From assembly GCA_900318795.1 (NCBI GenBank), contig ONLU01000004.1, positions 1 through 64,000 of the forward strand: DNA of 64,000 nucleotides, read 5' to 3'. Numbering within the stretch: position 1 is the first letter of the stretch; every line of letters begins with the position of its first letter. The notes below the pieces were generated by a model. The model searched no databases, had not been told where the DNA came from, and saw only the letters and a program-made list of their open reading frames with translations. Below, in pieces: positions 35,321 through 43,061 of the stretch. A program made the position numbers and the translations under genes. This stretch comes from an uncultured Prevotellaceae bacterium (GTDB lineage Bacteria > Bacteroidota > Bacteroidia > Bacteroidales > Bacteroidaceae).

Positions 35321-36093
35321 GACTTTTGGCTTACAAATTCATTGAACGTGATAAACTCATGGTTGCAGCCTTTCAGCATCTTAATGAAGTTGTCAAGGCG
35401 TTGCATCATTTGTCGTCCGCTATGGTTCTTGATGATGAAAGGCATCTTGAACTCGGGATGCTCCTTCAGGTCGTAGAATTCCCATGGGTGAAAGTAGGTG
35501 ACAAAGTAGCCGTCGTGGTTCAAGGTACGTCGTACAAGAGTATGGTAGAGGCTCTCTGGCAAGTTGTGCAAAGCCAACCAGAACAACGGGAAACGCACTA
35601 AAGGGGTCACAGAAGCAGGTATCTGCATCACACCACCCTTCATAAACCATGTGCGAGGTTCTGTCAGGTGCATGTAGCGACCAGGGATGAAAGCTGGGTT
35701 TAGCGAGGAGTTGTACTTGTAGCCAGCCTTCTCTATCTCGCTGTCACTGACAGGGAACATACGTGGTTGGCGGTAGCCAAAGACCTGTCGGCCAGTTATA
35801 CGCTCTACAATTTGTTTTGACAGGGAAAAGTCTGTTTCCTTAGGTTGCCAGTGGTCAACACCATGACAAGCCACTTCATGTCCTTCGTCCATGATGCGTT
35901 GCATCACTTCTGGTGCGTTCTCGGCAAAGTTGCCAGTGCAGAAAAACGTAGCCTTCACTGCATTCTGCTTCAGTACATCGAGAATGCGGTTGGTGCCTTC
36001 AATCGACACCTTCATGCCTTCTTCCAGTGAGAAATCTACCCCATGTTCACGAGGCACGTCGAACTCTTCTGTGTCAAAACTCAGTAGTATCAT
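35317..36093 (-). CDS. NodB-type polysaccharide deacetylase
   Basis: The 258-aa protein has the NodB motifs SFDTEEFD (Asp) near residue 6, CHGVDHWQP (His-x3-His) near 76-84 and GYRQPRMFPV. It lacks a signal peptide, resembling the deacetylases with a C-terminal DUF3473-like part found in exopolysaccharide loci. It probably removes an N-acetyl group from a lipid-linked or nascent glycan. It overlaps both neighbours by 4 bp, so translation is coupled. Confidence 0.9.
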   Translation of the reverse strand: MILLSFDTEEFDVPREHGVDFSLEEGMKVSIEGTNRILDVLKQNAVKATFFCTGNFAENAPEVMQRIMDEGHEVACHGVDHWQPKETDFSLSKQIVERITGRQVFGYRQPRMFPVSDSEIEKAGYKYNSSLNPAFIPGRYMHLTEPRTWFMKGGVMQIPASVTPLVRFPLFWLALHNLPESLYHTLVRRTLNHDGYFVTYFHPWEFYDLKEHPEFKMPFIIKNHSGRQMMQRLDNFIKMLKGCNHEFITFNEFVSQKS

Positions 36094-36482
36094 ACAAATG
36101 CTTTTTGGATATTGGCAGCAATCTCCTTGAATTCTTCTTCGGTGAGTTTCAGCTTCTCGCGGCGGAAGTCTGCGTCGGCCTCGCTCTGCATAGGGATGAG
36201 GTGGATATGGGCATGAGCCACTTCGAGGCCTAATACGACCTGGGCCACCTTGCGGCAGGGGTATGCCTTCTTGATGGCTGCTGCCACGCGCTTGGCGAAC
36301 TGCTGGTAACGAGCCAATTCGTCGTCCTCCATGTCGAAGAAGTAGTCTACTTCGCGGCGAGGAATCACCAATGTATGACCCTTTACCAAAGGATTAATGT
36401 CAAGGAAAGCATAGAATTCGTCGTTCTCTGCGACCTTGTAGCTAGGAATCTCCCCAGCTGCAATCTTTGAAAAAATGTCCAT
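36090..36482 (-). CDS. HIT family hydrolase
   Basis: The 130-aa histidine-triad protein starts MDIFSKIAAGEIPSYKV and ends with the active motif AHAHIHLIPM. HIT proteins hydrolyse nucleotide-phosphoramidates or dinucleoside polyphosphates. It lies 42 bp after greA and overlaps the deacetylase gene (ATGA), so it links a housekeeping promoter to the glycan genes downstream. Confidence 0.95.
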   Translation of the reverse strand: MDIFSKIAAGEIPSYKVAENDEFYAFLDINPLVKGHTLVIPRREVDYFFDMEDDELARYQQFAKRVAAAIKKAYPCRKVAQVVLGLEVAHAHIHLIPMQSEADADFRREKLKLTEEEFKEIAANIQKAFV

Positions 36483-36524
36483 TGTCGTAATATTGTTATG
36501 ATGTTATACCATTATTTCGGCATC

Positions 36525-36992
36525 TTACGCAATCGAGATGTTCTCAATGCGTAGCTTGATGGTTCCACGAGGAATCTGTATCTCCACCTCGTCACCCACT
36601 TTCTTGCCTAACAGCCCCTGGGCAATAGGAGTCTTGATACTGATCTTGCCAGCACGCAGGTCGGCCTCGTTCTCGCTGACAATGGTGTAAGACATCTTAG
36701 CCTTGGTAGTCAGATTGGTCATCTCTACCTTGGTCAGAATCTGAACGCTGTCGGTGCTCAGGCGTGAGGTGTCTACCACCTTGGCCTCACTGATGGTGGT
36801 CTTCAACTTGTTGATTTTGTCTTCCAGATGAGCCTGTGCCTCCTTAGCGGCATCGTACTCACTATTCTCACTCAGGTCACCCTTCTCTCTGGCTTCAGCA
36901 ATGGCTGCTGAGGCTTTGGGGCGTTCTATCGCTTCTAAGCGATGTAGTTCGGCTATCAGTTTGTCATAGCCTTCTTGTGACATATAAGCCAT
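36525..36992 (-). CDS. greA: Transcription elongation factor GreA
   Basis: The 155-aa protein has the N-terminal coiled coil with acidic tip (AEAREKGDLSENSEYDAAKE) and the C-terminal FKBP-like domain with ISIKTPIAQGLLGKKVGDEV. It stimulates RNA cleavage in backtracked RNA polymerase. The nearest minus-strand promoter element is at 37213-37220, so the mRNA should carry a leader of about 215 nt that includes three tandem hairpin elements. Confidence 0.97.
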   Translation of the reverse strand: MAYMSQEGYDKLIAELHRLEAIERPKASAAIAEAREKGDLSENSEYDAAKEAQAHLEDKINKLKTTISEAKVVDTSRLSTDSVQILTKVEMTNLTTKAKMSYTIVSENEADLRAGKISIKTPIAQGLLGKKVGDEVEIQIPRGTIKLRIENISIA

Positions 36993-37100
36993 ATTTACGA
37001 TTTTAAAATTTACTATCTGTCATTTAATGTTTTTAGATGCAGAAAAAAAAAGAACTCCGACTCGTCTTTCCGTCAGAGAATACCTGTTTTTACTATGTCT

Positions 37101-37203
37101 GCATTCTCAGACCTAAAGGTCTGAGTGTGGCGTTGCATTCTCGGACCTAAAGGTCTGAGTGTGGTGCTGCATTCTCTGACCTGCGGTCTGAGTGTGGCGT
37201 TGC
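37101..37203 (-). repeat. Triple tandem palindromic element in the greA leader
   Basis: Three units spaced 34 bp (37101-37136, 37135-37170, 37169-37203). Each has the GCAACGCCACACTC-type head (minus strand) and a stem. Unit 1 is a perfect 9-bp stem (CTCAGACCT / AGGTCTGAG), unit 2 has a G-T pair and unit 3 one mismatch. The 291-bp gap 36993-37283 holds no other gene. Confidence 0.9.
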
Positions 37204-37212
37204 AATCGCTTG

Positions 37213-37220
37213 CAAAGGTA
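37213..37220 (-). promoter_or_regulatory. Promoter -7 element probably for greA
   Basis: The minus strand reads TACCTTTG. It lies just upstream of the triple repeat and 220 bp before greA. It is 64 bp downstream of the PAP2 gene's stop. Confidence 0.6.
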
Positions 37221-37283
37221 GGAAATAATTCTTAACCTACCAAATATTTCTGCCAAAAAGTTCCGTTTGGAGATTGATTTATG

Positions 37284-38210
37284 TCAAGCGAAACGTTTGC
37301 TGAGGCGTATGAGTACAAAGTAGAACACAACTCCAGTGAAGAGTCCGGTCAATGCGTCAATGGCATAATGGGCTAGAATGTAAACCGTTGACAAGCACAT
37401 CAGTATATAGAATGGTAGCATGCCCAGTACCAGTTTGCGACAATGGGTGTGATGAGCCAATAGCATGACAACCGTTGTTATGCCCACATGGCTGCTGGGG
37501 AAGGCTGCTGTAGGTCGTTCGCCGGCATTATGTGCCATCTCCAGTAGGTGATAAAAGAAACCATCTGTCCATCCTGGTACTGCCATCCGTTCGCTGTGTG
37601 TAAGGAACCAGTCGCCCAAATTAGGGAATACGCCTGCTGCAATTTTCTCTGGACCGACAGCCAGATAATAGAATTGGGGGCCTGTAACAGGCAAGAAGAT
37701 AAAGATTACGTAGAATATAAAGAATGCCCCCAGTAACACGAATGCAGCCTTGAGGAACTCGTTGTACCTGTATAAAAAATAATAAACCAGCAAGATTGTC
37801 ATCATGGGGAAATAACTAATATACCCCATGCACATCAGCTCTGAGAACCAACCCCAAGGGGCCTTCTGAGCAAATAACAATGCTGGCTGACAACCGAAGA
37901 CAGCCTGTTCACAGCCTGCAAACACATGGTCGAGGTTGGGTAGCATACGATTCAGTTCATAAGTGTCTGGATACCACCATGAAAGAAAAACCATCTGCAC
38001 GGCGATGCGCAGAAACATGGTCAGTCGGCAGGGCTTCAGCCAGTAGACACCCCATGCAGCTAGTGTTACCAAGACAAATGTAATACGTCCCTTGATCATT
38101 TGCTCCGGGGATACCAGTTTGTCCCACAGCACAGCCATCATCAACAACGTCAACAATAGATAGCCCATCGCTATCCACTCTACCGCCAATAGTCCTTTCT
38201 TTACAGCCAT
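37284..38210 (-). CDS. PAP2-superfamily membrane protein (Aur1-like)
   Basis: The 308-aa polytopic protein has PAP2 motifs AAFPSSHVGITTVVM near residue 236 and STVYILAHYAIDALTG near 277 (His and Asp of the third motif). The shape resembles Aur1-type phosphotransferases and phosphatases that act on lipids, including inositol phosphoceramide synthesis in some Bacteroidota; that function is only an inference. It overlaps the epimerase gene by 10 bp. Confidence 0.82.
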   Translation of the reverse strand: MAVKKGLLAVEWIAMGYLLLTLLMMAVLWDKLVSPEQMIKGRITFVLVTLAAWGVYWLKPCRLTMFLRIAVQMVFLSWWYPDTYELNRMLPNLDHVFAGCEQAVFGCQPALLFAQKAPWGWFSELMCMGYISYFPMMTILLVYYFLYRYNEFLKAAFVLLGAFFIFYVIFIFLPVTGPQFYYLAVGPEKIAAGVFPNLGDWFLTHSERMAVPGWTDGFFYHLLEMAHNAGERPTAAFPSSHVGITTVVMLLAHHTHCRKLVLGMLPFYILMCLSTVYILAHYAIDALTGLFTGVVFYFVLIRLSKRFA

Positions 38211-39196
38211 TTGTTTTCCTTATACCATTGAATACTTCTACGTACGCCCTCTTCCAGTTTAACCTTTGGCTCATAGCCAAGTTCTTGAAGTGCGGGCTTG
38301 ATGTCGCAGCGCCAATTACGTTGCCGCATGATGTTATACTTGTCGTTGTTCAGCGCTGTCACCTGACCTGTGATATGTCCGGCAAATTCACCAAAGAAGG
38401 TAATGATGCGTAACAGCCAAATGGGCGCTGTGATGCGAATCCACCAGGGATTGCCCAGCTCACGGCGTATCAGATCGCTGAATGTTGACGACTGGTAAAC
38501 TTCGCCGTCAGAGAGGAAATACTTGCGTCCTGTCTTTCCTTTTTCAAGTGCCAGAAAGACTGCCTGAACCACATCGGTGACATATACAAAGGTGATATCT
38601 TGTTGTTTGTAGCCAACAGCGAAGTCTGTATGCGCCTTAATGCTTTTGGCCATCATAAAGTAGTCGCGCTCGCGTGGCCCATAGACTCCAGTCGGCCTTA
38701 ATATAATATAAGGTATGGCTTGTGTTTCCAACCACTGCTCTGCTTGAAGTTTGCTCTTGCCATAGGCTGTATTGGGTTGGGGCGTGTCACTTTCTAAAAT
38801 TTCTGTATAGGGTTGCTCTTCGCGAATGGCTCCCATAATACTGAGTGAACTCAGATAGACAAAACGTTTCAGAGGCATTCCAAGGGCCAAGAGTGCTTTG
38901 ACCAGATGTTTGGTACCCTCCGTATTGATACGTTGAAAGTCTGCCTTGTTCAGGCATTTTGTTACTCCTGCAGCATGTACTACGTAGTCGAAACGGCAGT
39001 CTTTCATCTTCTCCTTCAGCCGGTCCTCTGAGTCTAAGTCTAATTCTATCAACCGTATGCGTTCGTCCTTCAGAAATTGTCGGCTACTGCTTTTCCTGAC
39101 AGCTGCCCAAACCTCGAACCCCCTGGCTAGAGCCTCCTCTACAATGAACGAACCAATAAACCCACTGGCTCCCGTTATCAGTATCTTTTCTTTCAT
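38201..39196 (-). CDS. NAD-dependent epimerase/dehydratase (extended SDR)
   Basis: The 331-aa Rossmann enzyme starts MKEKILITGASGFIGSFIVE with the glycine-rich motif GASGFIG. It has the catalytic YGKSK (about residues 145-149) and RPTGVYGPRERDY. It probably acts on a nucleotide sugar or a sterol-like or lipid substrate; the substrate is not readable. TACCTTTG ends 4 bp before the ATG, so the message should be nearly leaderless. Confidence 0.9.
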   Translation of the reverse strand: MKEKILITGASGFIGSFIVEEALARGFEVWAAVRKSSSRQFLKDERIRLIELDLDSEDRLKEKMKDCRFDYVVHAAGVTKCLNKADFQRINTEGTKHLVKALLALGMPLKRFVYLSSLSIMGAIREEQPYTEILESDTPQPNTAYGKSKLQAEQWLETQAIPYIILRPTGVYGPRERDYFMMAKSIKAHTDFAVGYKQQDITFVYVTDVVQAVFLALEKGKTGRKYFLSDGEVYQSSTFSDLIRRELGNPWWIRITAPIWLLRIITFFGEFAGHITGQVTALNNDKYNIMRQRNWRCDIKPALQELGYEPKVKLEEGVRRSIQWYKENKWL

Positions 39197-39267
39197 GCCG
39201 CAAAGGTACGAAGTTTTTCTGTTTTTTTATTGCTTATTTGAAAAAACTTTGTACCTTTGCGGCATGA
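39194..39267. promoter_or_regulatory. 26-bp inverted repeat carrying divergent promoters and both start codons
   Basis: The segment 39194-39219 and the complement of 39242-39267 match at about 24 of 26 positions. Each arm contains TACCTTTG (39201-39208 minus, 39252-39259 plus), then CGGC, then ATG. Transcription starting about 6 nt after the -7 element would begin at or next to the start codon on both sides. Confidence 0.75.
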
Positions 39268-40412
39268 AATCAATAGAGGTCAAGCGGATGGAGGGCCTGG
39301 ACGGGCTGAAACAGTTCGTTCAGTTTCATTATGATATGTATCGTGACTGTCCATATGCTGTCCCATTTCTATATTCAGAAGAGATGAATACGCTTCGCAG
39401 CGACCGCAATGCAGCCTTTGAGTGTTGTGAAGCTGCCTATTTTCTGGCTTACAAGGACGGCAAGGCCGTGGGGCGTGTAGCTGCCATTATCAATCATCGT
39501 GCAAACCAACGCTGGCAACGTCAGCAGGTTCGCTTTGGATGGCTTGATTTTATAGACGATACTGAGGTGTCAAGAACCTTATTGGAGACAGTAGAACAAT
39601 GGGGCCGTGAGCATGGTATGACAGAAATTGCCGGTCCGCTTGGCTTTACAGATATGGATCGTGAGGGGCTACTCATAGAAGGCTTCAATGAGGATGCCAC
39701 CATGTACATCAATTATAATTATCCCTACTATCAGCAGCATATTGAACAATTGGGAGGCTTTGAGAAGGACAATGACTATATGGAATATAAGGTCAAGGTT
39801 CCTGAGGTAGTCCCTGACAAGTTCCATAAGATTGCCCAGATGGTAAGCAAACGCTACAACCTGCAGGTGCGTAAGTTCACACGTCAGGAATTGTTGAATG
39901 GTGGCAAAGGGCGTGAACTCTTTAACATTGTCAATGCTACCTATAAAGACCTTTATGGCTATTCTCAGCTGTCCGACCGTCAGATTAATCAATTGGTAGA
40001 CGAGTATATTAAGATTGCTGATTTGAATTTGATAACAGGCATTGAAGATTGGAATACACCCGACCACCTATTGGTTGGATTTGGTATCACTTTTCCCTCT
40101 TTTACCGCTGCCCTCCGCAAGACGCGTGACGGTCGTATGCTACCTTTTGGATGGTGGCACTTGCTGCGCACGCTGAAGTGGCACAAGACCAAAGTGGTAG
40201 ACCTGCTACTCATCGGTGTATTACCTGAATACCGAGCCAAGGGAGCCAATTCACTGATTTTTGATGATTTGATACAATGGTTTCAGCGCTATGGTTTTGA
40301 GTATGCTGAAGCTATGCCCCAAATGGAGTCTAACGAGGGCGTGCGCTCGCAGTGGCAGTATTTGGATGCTCGCATCCATCGCCGCCACCGCTGCTACCGC
40401 AAGAGCCTTTGA
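39264..40412 (+). CDS. GNAT-fold N-acetyltransferase-like protein
   Basis: The 382-aa protein has two acyltransferase-like halves. The first has YFLAYKDGKAVGRVAAIINH, the second VVDLLLIGVLPEYRAKGANSL, resembling the acetyl-CoA-binding A motif of GNAT enzymes. The block GPLGFTDMDREGLLIEGF lies between. Similar Bacteroidota proteins are annotated as N-acetyltransferases of unknown substrate. The ATG at 39264 was chosen because the longer frame passes through the promoter and the divergent gene. Confidence 0.72.
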   Translation: MKSIEVKRMEGLDGLKQFVQFHYDMYRDCPYAVPFLYSEEMNTLRSDRNAAFECCEAAYFLAYKDGKAVGRVAAIINHRANQRWQRQQVRFGWLDFIDDTEVSRTLLETVEQWGREHGMTEIAGPLGFTDMDREGLLIEGFNEDATMYINYNYPYYQQHIEQLGGFEKDNDYMEYKVKVPEVVPDKFHKIAQMVSKRYNLQVRKFTRQELLNGGKGRELFNIVNATYKDLYGYSQLSDRQINQLVDEYIKIADLNLITGIEDWNTPDHLLVGFGITFPSFTAALRKTRDGRMLPFGWWHLLRTLKWHKTKVVDLLLIGVLPEYRAKGANSLIFDDLIQWFQRYGFEYAEAMPQMESNEGVRSQWQYLDARIHRRHRCYRKSL

Positions 40413-40482
40413 ACATTGCTTCGGTCCTGGCCACTTTGTATTTTTGGGGGCCTAAAGAATCGAAGAGTGATACGTGATGAGG

Positions 40483-41886
40483 TCAAGAACTCTTCTTGGC
40501 TTTGTCCTCTTCAATCAGTTTTAACAGTTTGTCCACGGCTTCTGCCTCAGGGATGTTCTTCTCGACACAAACCTTTTGCTTGTAGAGCGAAATCTTACCT
40601 CTTCCGGCACCTACGTAGCCGTAGTCGGCATCAGCCATCTCGCCAGGGCCATTGACGATACACCCCATGATACCAATCTTCAGGCCCACGAGATGCTGGG
40701 TTGCTGACTTGATGCGGGCAATGGTATCCTGCAGATTATATAAGGTGCGTCCACAGCCAGGGCAGGAAATATATTCGGTTTTGGTAAACTTGATGCGAGC
40801 AGCCTGCAAGATGGCATCTGCCAAACTTGTCAAACTAGTGGAATTAGCATAACTGGTGAGACTAGTTTGGCCGTTCTTAATCACCAGTTTTTGGGCTTTC
40901 CTGTCTATCAGCAATGCACCGACAGCCATTGCGGCTTTTAGTTGCAGCGTTTCCCAGTCAGGGGCGTTCAAGGTCAGTGTGATGGTGTTGTCCTGTATGC
41001 TGGCCTCTGCTTCCTGACGCAGTCGGGTACACTCCGGAATTAGCTCCACCAGCTTGCTTGCAACAGGAATCTCACATTCAGGCTCTTCGCTCAGAGAGAC
41101 GCGAATGGTGTCTCCTATGCCCTCTGTCAGCAAGGCTCCGATGCCTACTGCTGACTTAATGCGGCCGTCCTCGCCTTCTCCGGCTTCTGTCACACCCAGG
41201 TGCAGCGGGTAGTGCATGTCCTCAGCATCCATAGCTTTCACCAATAGGCGAACAGACTGGACCATGACCACCGTATTGCTGGCCTTGATACTGATGACTA
41301 CATCATTGAATGCTTCGCGCTTGAAAATGCGAAGAAACTCCATGCAACTCTCAACGATTCCTTCGGGTGTATCGCCATAGCGCGACATGATGCGGTCTGA
41401 CAGCGAACCATGGTTGACGCCAATGCGAACCGCAGTATGGTGCTCTTTGCAGATATTAATAAATGGTATGAGCTTATTCTCTATCTTCTGCAACTCAGCA
41501 GCATATTCCTCATCGGTATATTCCAGATGCTTGAAGGTACGTCCCGGGTCAACATAGTTGCCTGGGTTTATACGTACCTTCTCACAGTATTGTGCTGCTA
41601 TGTCAGCCACATGGGCCGTAAAGTGAACGTCTGCCACTATTGGTTGGAAATAACCATCGGCTTTCAGACGGGCTGAGATATTTTTCATGTTTTCAGCCTC
41701 GCGGGTTCCTTGCGTGGTGAAACGCACCAGTTCGCCTCCCGCATCGATGATGCGTTTAGCCTGAGCTACACAGCCCTCCGTGTCGTTGGTATCAGTGGTA
41801 GCCATCGATTGGATGCGAATGGGGTTGTTACCGCCAATGGCTATATTTCCTACGTGGGCGACGGTACTAATTCGTCTTGTACTCAT
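40483..41886 (-). CDS. ispG: 4-hydroxy-3-methylbut-2-enyl-diphosphate synthase
   Basis: The 467-aa enzyme of the MEP isoprenoid pathway converts MEcPP to HMBPP. The TIM barrel starts NNPIRIQSMATTDTND. The iron-sulfur domain has its cysteines in ISCPGCGRTLYNL and IMGCIVNGPGEM. Bacteroidota usually carry the long form with an inserted A* domain (about 600 aa). Here only a shortened insert remains (about residues 290-390), and part of it (TSLTSYANSTSLTSL) is encoded by 9-bp repeats. It overlaps purE by 20 bp. Confidence 0.95.
   Translation of the reverse strand: MSTRRISTVAHVGNIAIGGNNPIRIQSMATTDTNDTEGCVAQAKRIIDAGGELVRFTTQGTREAENMKNISARLKADGYFQPIVADVHFTAHVADIAAQYCEKVRINPGNYVDPGRTFKHLEYTDEEYAAELQKIENKLIPFINICKEHHTAVRIGVNHGSLSDRIMSRYGDTPEGIVESCMEFLRIFKREAFNDVVISIKASNTVVMVQSVRLLVKAMDAEDMHYPLHLGVTEAGEGEDGRIKSAVGIGALLTEGIGDTIRVSLSEEPECEIPVASKLVELIPECTRLRQEAEASIQDNTITLTLNAPDWETLQLKAAMAVGALLIDRKAQKLVIKNGQTSLTSYANSTSLTSLADAILQAARIKFTKTEYISCPGCGRTLYNLQDTIARIKSATQHLVGLKIGIMGCIVNGPGEMADADYGYVGAGRGKISLYKQKVCVEKNIPEAEAVDKLLKLIEEDKAKKSS
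40822..40866 (-). repeat. 9-bp repeats inside ispG
   Basis: Five 9-bp units on the plus strand: CAAACTTGT, CAAACTAGT, GGAATTAGC, ATAACTGGT, GAGACTAGT. With codons in phase they encode the triplet-like pattern TSL-TSY-ANS-TSL-TSL in the linker before the iron-sulfur domain. Confidence 0.7.
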
Positions 41887-42373
41887 ATTTGACTTCCGCT
41901 AAATCCTTGTTGGCTTTTTCTATCTTGGCCTTTAGGCCCTTTTTGTATTCGGCCAGCCGCAGAGCGACAGCCTCGTCTGCGAGAGCCAGCATTTCCACGG
42001 CAAGGATAGCCGCATTCTGGGCTCCATTTACACCGACGGTGGCAACAGGAATTCCTGGGGGCATTTGTATGATGCTCAACATGGCATCCAGTCCGTCCAG
42101 CATGCCTTTAATGGGTACACCGATGACAGGCAGGGTGGTTGATGCAGCTATGACGCCTGGTAGGGCAGCAGCCATGCCTGCGGCAGCGATGATTACTTTC
42201 AGTCCACGTTCTTTAGCCCCACGGGCAAAGTCCTCTACAGCCTCTGGTGTTCGGTGGGCCGAGAGGGCATTGACTTCAAACGGCACCTGCAGTTCGTTAA
42301 GCAGCTGGCAGGCTTTCTCCATAACGGGCAGGTCTGACGTACTGCCCATGATAATGCTTACAAGTGGTTTCAT
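41867..42373 (-). CDS. purE: N5-carboxyaminoimidazole ribonucleotide mutase
   Basis: The 168-aa PurE has the class I signature SIIMGSTSDLPVMEKAC at the N-terminus, SAHRTPEAVEDFARGA, and AAAGMAAALPGVIAASTTLPVIGVP. It moves the carboxyl group of N5-CAIR to make CAIR in purine synthesis. It overlaps ispG by 20 bp, and the gap to the upstream PAP2-like gene is made of heptamer repeats. Confidence 0.97.
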   Translation of the reverse strand: MKPLVSIIMGSTSDLPVMEKACQLLNELQVPFEVNALSAHRTPEAVEDFARGAKERGLKVIIAAAGMAAALPGVIAASTTLPVIGVPIKGMLDGLDAMLSIIQMPPGIPVATVGVNGAQNAAILAVEMLALADEAVALRLAEYKKGLKAKIEKANKDLAEVKYEYKTN

Positions 42374-42408
42374 TGTATTCTTAATTCTTGTTTCTTAATT
42401 CTGAACTC
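42374..42408 (-). repeat. Heptamer repeat filling the purE/PAP2-like gap
   Basis: On the minus strand: GAGTTCA, GAATTAA, GAAACAA, GAATTAA, GAATACA, then the purE ATG. Five 7-bp purine-rich units fill the whole intergenic gap, as at 1895-1933 and 5766-5799. Confidence 0.7.
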
Positions 42409-43029
42409 TCAAAATAGTAATATCGCTGTAGCGGCGCAGAATCCTCCAACCCAGAATCCTACCACTACCTGTGCTAAGTTGTGCTGACGGAGAATCATGC
42501 GACAGCTGCCTAAGATGCCTGCAGTCAGGAATACCAGACAGAGCCACCAAACAGGATTGAAGCCAAGATAGAAGGAAAAGGCGAATAACGCTCCTCCTAC
42601 ACCTCCAATGGCTGCCGTATGGGTGGATATTTTCCACCAGATGTTGATAAGTGCGCATATCATTTGCACTAGTAGGGCAGCCACGATGATGCTACTCATA
42701 AAGTGAGGCATGTGTAGACGCTCCATTACATAAATGCAGGTGAAATAGCAGGTGATAGAGATGATATAGGGTACCATACGGCGCTCACGCTGTCCCAGTT
42801 CAATGAGATTCCAACCTTGATATCGTCTATAGAGGTGAATCAATAGGGTAGGCAGCAGAATAGTGAAGAGATATGTCAGCGCAAGAACCTGAATTTTGTA
42901 TATCAAGGGGAACATACTCAGGTAGCTGAACATAAAGAGTGTTGCCAAACCCAATATGGGCAGGTAGAATGGCGTAAACAGCATACTGACGATGCGGGCT
43001 GTTAAAATCATTTGCTCTTGTCTCTTCAT
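42409..43029 (-). CDS. PAP2-like membrane phosphatase
   Basis: The 206-aa protein has about six hydrophobic helices. Near the C-terminus ISTHTAAIGGVGGA and GSCRMILRQHNLAQVVVGFWVG resemble PAP2 motifs 2 and 3 (His, then Arg-x5-His). It may dephosphorylate a lipid pyrophosphate such as undecaprenyl-PP, but the motifs are weak and the substrate is not known. It lies between rpoN and purE on the same strand. Confidence 0.65.
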   Translation of the reverse strand: MKRQEQMILTARIVSMLFTPFYLPILGLATLFMFSYLSMFPLIYKIQVLALTYLFTILLPTLLIHLYRRYQGWNLIELGQRERRMVPYIISITCYFTCIYVMERLHMPHFMSSIIVAALLVQMICALINIWWKISTHTAAIGGVGGALFAFSFYLGFNPVWWLCLVFLTAGILGSCRMILRQHNLAQVVVGFWVGGFCAATAILLF

Positions 43030-43061
43030 CCCTTCTCTTTGAACGCTTAATTATTTAACTT

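Noticed and set aside
39194..39267. Invertible promoter switch
   Set aside because: Inversion would only flip a 22-bp spacer between arms with equivalent promoters, and no recombinase is nearby.
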